A stretch of 34,729 nt of DNA from Actinomycetospora sp. (GTDB lineage Bacteria; Actinomycetota; Actinomycetes; Mycobacteriales; Pseudonocardiaceae): NCBI GenBank assembly GCA_029266415.1, contig JAQSWW010000014.1, positions 1 to 34,729 on the forward strand, written 5' to 3'. Below the pieces are notes generated by a model. That model saw nothing but the letters and a program-made list of their open reading frames with translations. It was not told the DNA's origin and did not search any database. Numbering within the stretch: the stretch's first letter is position 1; every line of letters begins with the position of its first letter. This document shows, piece after piece, positions 31,576-34,729 of this stretch. A program made the position numbers and the translations under genes.

Positions 31576-32508
31576 TCACGTCCGGGGCATCCAGCGGGCC
31601 GTCAGGGCCAGTCCCTCCTCGATCCCGCGGGCGGTGAAACCGAGCGCGCGGGCGCCGTCGTCGCGCACCCGGTAGCCCCCGAGGTGGCCGTAGACGACCG
31701 AGCGGTCGGCGAAGGGCGGCACCTCCCCGGCGAGCTCGCTGCCCTCCGGCAGGACCCGCACGCGGTGGGGGCTACCGGCCAGCGCGCAGTAGGTGTCGAG
31801 GACGGTGGGGAAGGAGGCGACCTCGCCGCAGAGCACGTAGCGCCGCCCCGCCCGACCGTGCTCGAGGGCCAGCAGCTGGCCGGCCGCGACGTCCTCGGCG
31901 AGCACCCACCCGACGCGGGTGTCGACGATGTCGCCGACCTCGCCGCGTGCCGCCGCAGCCAGCAGACGGTCGTAGCTCCACGGCCCGCGCGGCGACGGCC
32001 CGTAGGCGTTGACCACGGTGGCGACGACCGCGTCGACCTCGCCCGCGGCGACCGCGTCGAGCACCACCGCCTCGGCCTCGGCCTTCGTCGTCGAGTAGGT
32101 GTCGGTGAGCGCGGTCCCGCCCGCCGCGTCCTCGTCGACCAGGCAGCCGGGGCCCGACGGGTCGGGGACGCAGATCGCGGCGCTGGTCGAGGTGTGCACC
32201 AGGCGGCGCACGCCGGCGCGCCGCGCCGCCTCGACGACCCGGCGGGTGCCGCCGACGTTGAGCTCGTGCGCCTCCGGCCCGGGTGCTCCGACCGCCGCGG
32301 CGAGGTGGAAGACGCCCTCGCAGCCGTCCATCGCCCGAGCCAGGGCCTCGCCGTCGGCCAGGTCGGCGGGCACCCGCTCGACGCCGGCGGGCAGGACGTC
32401 GGCCCGTGCCGGGTCGCGGACGACGGCGCGCACCGCGTGCCCCCGCTCGTGCAGCAGGGCCACCACGGCCGACCCGACGAATCCCGTGGCACCCGTGACG
32501 AGGAACAT
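31576..32508 (-). CDS. NAD-dependent epimerase/dehydratase (extended SDR)
   Basis: A 310-residue extended SDR. It starts MFLVTGATGFVGSAVVALLH with the TGATGFVG NAD motif, then LVHTSTSAAI (active-site Ser region) and DTYSTTKAEAE, which holds the YxxxK catalytic pair. VVNAYGPSPRGPW is the proline-rich substrate-side loop of this family. It resembles dihydroflavonol-4-reductase or 3-beta-HSD-like proteins. ATG 32508 has no ribosome site, so a leaderless message is likely. It is divergent from cutA with only 42 bases between the starts. The substrate is unknown. Confidence 0.88.
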   Translation of the reverse strand: MFLVTGATGFVGSAVVALLHERGHAVRAVVRDPARADVLPAGVERVPADLADGEALARAMDGCEGVFHLAAAVGAPGPEAHELNVGGTRRVVEAARRAGVRRLVHTSTSAAICVPDPSGPGCLVDEDAAGGTALTDTYSTTKAEAEAVVLDAVAAGEVDAVVATVVNAYGPSPRGPWSYDRLLAAAARGEVGDIVDTRVGWVLAEDVAAGQLLALEHGRAGRRYVLCGEVASFPTVLDTYCALAGSPHRVRVLPEGSELAGEVPPFADRSVVYGHLGGYRVRDDGARALGFTARGIEEGLALTARWMPRT

Positions 32509-32550
32509 CGGCGGATCGTGGCACGGAACGTCCCATCGGGAGGCCTGGCG

Positions 32551-32904
32551 ATGACCCCAGGGAGCGCAGACGCGACCAGCATCCGCGTCGTCCTCACCAC
32601 CACCGACTCCGCCGACGAGGCCGAGCGCCTCGCGCGGGCCCTGGTCGACGCGCGGCTCGCGGCGTGCGTCCAGATCGGGGGGCCGGTGCGCAGTGTCTTC
32701 CGGTGGGAGGGCGCGGTGTCGGTGGAGCCGGAGTGGCAGCTGTGGCTCAAGACGGACGCCTCGCGCGTCGACGACCTGACCGCCCGCCTCGTCGCCGAGC
32801 ACACCTACGACGTGCCGGAGGTGCTCGTCCTGCCCGTCGTCTCCGGGCACGGGCCGTACGTGACGTGGGTGACGTCGGAGGTCACGGGTCCGGGAGACGG
32901 TTAG
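32551..32904 (+). CDS. cutA: Divalent-cation tolerance protein CutA
   Basis: A 117-residue protein of the CutA1 family, which forms a compact ferredoxin-like trimer. The blocks are VVLTTTDSADEAERLARALVDARLAACVQI, VRSVFRWEGAVSVEPEWQLWLKT and TYDVPEVLVLPVVSGHGPYVTWV. The Cys in AACVQI is the conserved position suggested to bind copper. CutA was named for copper tolerance in E. coli, but its general role is unclear. ATG 32551 follows GGGAGG at 32538-32543. The MFS gene starts 11 bases after its stop, so the two are probably co-transcribed. Confidence 0.92.
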   Translation: MTPGSADATSIRVVLTTTDSADEAERLARALVDARLAACVQIGGPVRSVFRWEGAVSVEPEWQLWLKTDASRVDDLTARLVAEHTYDVPEVLVLPVVSGHGPYVTWVTSEVTGPGDG

Positions 32905-32915
32905 CCTCGGCAACG

Positions 32916-34127
32916 ATGTCGTCGCCGGTGGTCGCTCTGCAGCCGCCGGCGGCGCTGCGCCGGGGTGACCCGGGCTTCCGGCCCGTCGCGGTCGGGCTCT
33001 TCTTCGCCGGCGTCACGACGTTCGCGCTCCTCTACGCGACGCAGCCGCTGCTGCCGGCGCTGGTCGGGGCGTACGGCACCACGCCCGGCACGGCGTCGCT
33101 GTCGGTCTCGGTGACCACCGCGGCGCTGGCGCTGGGCGTCATTCCCGCCGGCGCGCTGTCCGAGCGGTGGGGCCGCCGGCCCGTCATGGTGTGGTCGCTG
33201 TCCGCCGCCGTCGTGCTGGGCCTCGCCGCGGCGCTGGCGCCGGGTCTCGAGCTGCTGCTGGTGCTGCGCGCCCTCGAGGGCCTGGCGCTGGCCGGGCTGC
33301 CCGCGGTCGGCATGGCCTACCTCGCCGACGAGGTCCACGGCGAGCACCTGGGCGCGGCGATGGGGCTCTACGTCGCGGGCAACTCGGTCGGCGGGTTCGG
33401 CGGGCGCCTGGTGGTCAGCGCCGTCGCCGACCTCACCGGCTCGTGGCGCTGGGCGCTCGCCGGCGTCGCGCTGCTCTCGGCGGCCTGCCTCGTCGCCTTC
33501 GCCGCCGTCCTGCCCGCCTCGCGCCGCTTCCGCCCGGCTCCCGTGGGCCGGCGGGCGCTGCTCGGCGAGGTCCGCTCCCACCTCGCCGACCCCGTCCTGC
33601 GCCGCCTCTTCGCGGTCGGTCTGCTCGTCATGGGCGTGTTCGTCTGCGCCTACAACTACGTGACCTTCCTGCTGCTCGGCCCGCCGTTCCGCCTGCCCGC
33701 CCTCGTGGTCGGGTTCGTCTTCGTGCTCTACGCGCTGGGAACCGCCACCTCGACGCGCACCGGCCGGCTCGCCGACCGCGTCGGCACCCGCGCGGTGCTG
33801 CTCGGCGCGGTCGGGGTCGCCGCGATCGGCGCGGTGGCGACGCTGGCGTCGCTGCTGTGGCTGGTCGTCGCGGGCCTGGCCCTGCTGACCGTCGGGTTCT
33901 TCGCCGCGCACACCGTCGCCAGCGCCGAGGTCGGCCGCCGCGCCCAGCACGGCCGGGCGGTCGCCTCCGGGCTCTACCTCGGCGCCTACTACGTGGGCTC
34001 GTCGGAGGGCGGGACCCTCGGCGGCGTCGCCTTCGGCCTCGCCGGGTGGCCCGCGACCGTGGCGTTCGTGCTCGCGCTGCTCGGCCTGGCCGCCGTCGTC
34101 GCGCTCCGCCGGCCCGACCCGTCGTAG
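32916..34127 (+). CDS. MFS transporter, YnfM-like drug/metabolite exporter
   Basis: A 403-residue membrane protein with twelve hydrophobic segments. MFS motif A lies between TM2 and TM3 as GALSERWGRRPVMV. The first helix is FRPVAVGLFFAGVTTFALLYATQPLLPAL, which matches the YnfM/YdhP-type start (VGLFxAGxxTFALLYxxQPLLP). The middle loop carries FRPAPVGRRALLGEVRSHLADPVLRRLF. Family members export arabinose, acetate-type metabolites or drugs; the substrate is unknown. ATG 32916 has only a weak ribosome site, consistent with coupling to cutA 11 bases upstream. Confidence 0.9.
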   Translation: MSSPVVALQPPAALRRGDPGFRPVAVGLFFAGVTTFALLYATQPLLPALVGAYGTTPGTASLSVSVTTAALALGVIPAGALSERWGRRPVMVWSLSAAVVLGLAAALAPGLELLLVLRALEGLALAGLPAVGMAYLADEVHGEHLGAAMGLYVAGNSVGGFGGRLVVSAVADLTGSWRWALAGVALLSAACLVAFAAVLPASRRFRPAPVGRRALLGEVRSHLADPVLRRLFAVGLLVMGVFVCAYNYVTFLLLGPPFRLPALVVGFVFVLYALGTATSTRTGRLADRVGTRAVLLGAVGVAAIGAVATLASLLWLVVAGLALLTVGFFAAHTVASAEVGRRAQHGRAVASGLYLGAYYVGSSEGGTLGGVAFGLAGWPATVAFVLALLGLAAVVALRRPDPS

Positions 34128-34177
34128 CGGGGGGTCTGACGCTGCCCCGCCGGCCCGTCCGCGCCTACCCTCAGCGT

Positions 34178-34612
34178 GTGAGGTGTGGCGGAGACGGTGT
34201 GGCGCCGGGGTCGGTCGTCGCCGACGCGATGCTGCTGCACCCGAAGGTGTGCGCCGCGGACCTCTCCGTCGGCGCGGCCCACGAGCTCTTCGGCGACGAC
34301 CACGTGCACGCGCTGCTGGTGGTGGGCGCGGGCGTGCTGCTCGCGGTGGTCGAACAGGCCGACCTCGCGGGCGCGCCGGCCGAGGACGCGGCCCGTCATC
34401 ACGGCCGGCTCGGCGACCGCGTCGTGGGTCCGCACGAGGACATGCTGGCGACCTGGACGGCGATGCTCGCCGACGGTCGGCGCCGCCTCGCCGTCGTCGA
34501 CGAGCAGGGCGCACTGCTCGGCCTGCTCTGCCTCAAGCGCAGCGGGCGGGGGTTCTGCTCGCAGGCCGACGTCGACGCCCGGGCCCGGGAGCGCGGCGCC
34601 CTCGCGCCCTAG
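34178..34612 (+). CDS. Small CBS-domain protein
   Basis: A 144-residue soluble protein with two CBS-like half-modules. The first begins VADAMLLHPKVCAADLSVGAAHELFGDDHVHALLVV and runs through GVLLAVVEQADLAG. The second follows HEDMLATWTAMLADGRRRLAVVDEQGALLGLLCLKRSGRGFC. CBS pairs bind adenosine nucleotides and regulate partners, but none is fused here. GTG 34178 lies six bases after TACCCT (34166-34171), which suggests a leaderless transcript. It follows the MFS gene after 50 bases but probably has its own promoter. The stop TAG lies within the left arm of the terminator. Confidence 0.82.
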   Translation: MRCGGDGVAPGSVVADAMLLHPKVCAADLSVGAAHELFGDDHVHALLVVGAGVLLAVVEQADLAGAPAEDAARHHGRLGDRVVGPHEDMLATWTAMLADGRRRLAVVDEQGALLGLLCLKRSGRGFCSQADVDARARERGALAP

Positions 34613-34632
34613 CGATCCTTGGTCGCTAGGGC
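34606..34632 (+). terminator. Intrinsic terminator of the CBS-domain gene
   Basis: GCCCTAGCGA (34606-34615) pairs perfectly with TCGCTAGGGC (34623-34632) around TCCTTGG and is followed by TTT. This is the most classical intrinsic terminator in the window. The TAG stop codon sits in its left arm. Confidence 0.88.
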
Positions 34633-34652
34633 TTTGAGGGTTGGTCAGAGTT

Positions 34653-34729
34653 TCAGGCGGCCGCCGACGGGAGCCGTTCGTGGGCGAGTCGTGCGTCGAT
34701 GTGGGTGTTGATGGTGCGGACGGCGGCGC
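34653..34729 (-). CDS. 3' end of an unidentified gene, cut by window edge
   Basis: On the minus strand an open frame enters from the window edge and ends at TGA (34653-34655), reading AVRTINTHIDARLAHERLPS and a final AAA. Only about 25 residues are visible. The DNA between 34613 and 34652 is poorer in GC than most of the window, which would fit the edge of a mobile element or another foreign insert, but I cannot identify the family. Confidence 0.4.
   Translation of the reverse strand, partial: AAVRTINTHIDARLAHERLPSAAA

Noticed and set aside
1..34729. tRNA or rRNA genes
   Set aside because: No cloverleaf with a TTCRA-type loop and no conserved rRNA stretch seen on either strand by eye.

Overview
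The window is very GC-rich DNA (I estimate above 70 %) with strongly GC-biased third codon positions, many GTG starts, several probably leaderless genes and a gene set (FadE5-like acyl-CoA dehydrogenase, SCP2 protein, VanW protein, DUF1206, TetR regulators, P450) typical of a high-GC actinobacterium. A Pseudonocardiales-type organism is my best guess, made from general resemblance only. I see no rRNA, tRNA, CRISPR array, phage or complete insertion sequence. The last 77 bases hold the 3' end of an unidentified gene.

Layout. 1-2042: C-terminally cut, cellulose-synthase-like membrane glycosyltransferase (minus). 2368-3336: phosphoesterase and SRPBCC protein (minus), facing a cytochrome P450 (plus) across a promoter with two perfect palindromes. 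4794-5990: glutaryl-CoA-dehydrogenase-like enzyme. 5991-8902: accessory stretch with small ORFs, a PLP-enzyme remnant, an alpha/beta hydrolase, and a DUF1772 membrane protein divergent from a TetR regulator over a duplicated operator. 8951-11681: frameshifted hydrolase, VIT1/CCC1-type transporter, DUF6448 protein. 11803-14530: acyl-CoA dehydrogenase plus SCP2 protein, divergent from a second TetR; a partial copy of the dehydrogenase 3' end lies behind the gene. 14531-19346: a repeat-rich control region, an AAA/archaeal-type ATPase with C-terminal winged helix, then a GTGA-overlapped operon of GroES-like protein, VanW-domain envelope protein and DUF1206 membrane protein. 19410-23469: glutathione-independent formaldehyde dehydrogenase, DUF72 protein and FadE5-like dehydrogenase (minus). 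23618-30546: FUSC exporter-like protein, sugar-lactone oxidase, DoxX protein, hypothetical protein, NAD(P)-binding/DUF2867 protein. 30589-34612: aldo/keto reductase, NAD-dependent epimerase, CutA, MFS exporter, CBS-domain protein.

How it works together. Three acyl-CoA dehydrogenases, an SCP2 protein, a P450 and two TetR regulators point to lipid, sterol or aromatic catabolism. The ACAD/SCP2/TetR promoter and the FadE5-like promoter share two sequence words, so one TetR may control both. The envelope genes (glycosyltransferase, VanW, DUF1206, FUSC) are scattered.

Three genes (P450, hydrolase, DUF1206) each carry one small frameshift in a GC-rich or homopolymer tract, which could be assembly error or recent decay. 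The most interesting non-coding signals are a three-copy repeat before the ATPase, a family of long hairpins after genes (two of which differ by matched changes on both arms), and the duplicated TetR operator. I see no clear, complete, previously undescribed multi-gene system. The ATPase with its repeats is the best candidate for a closer look.
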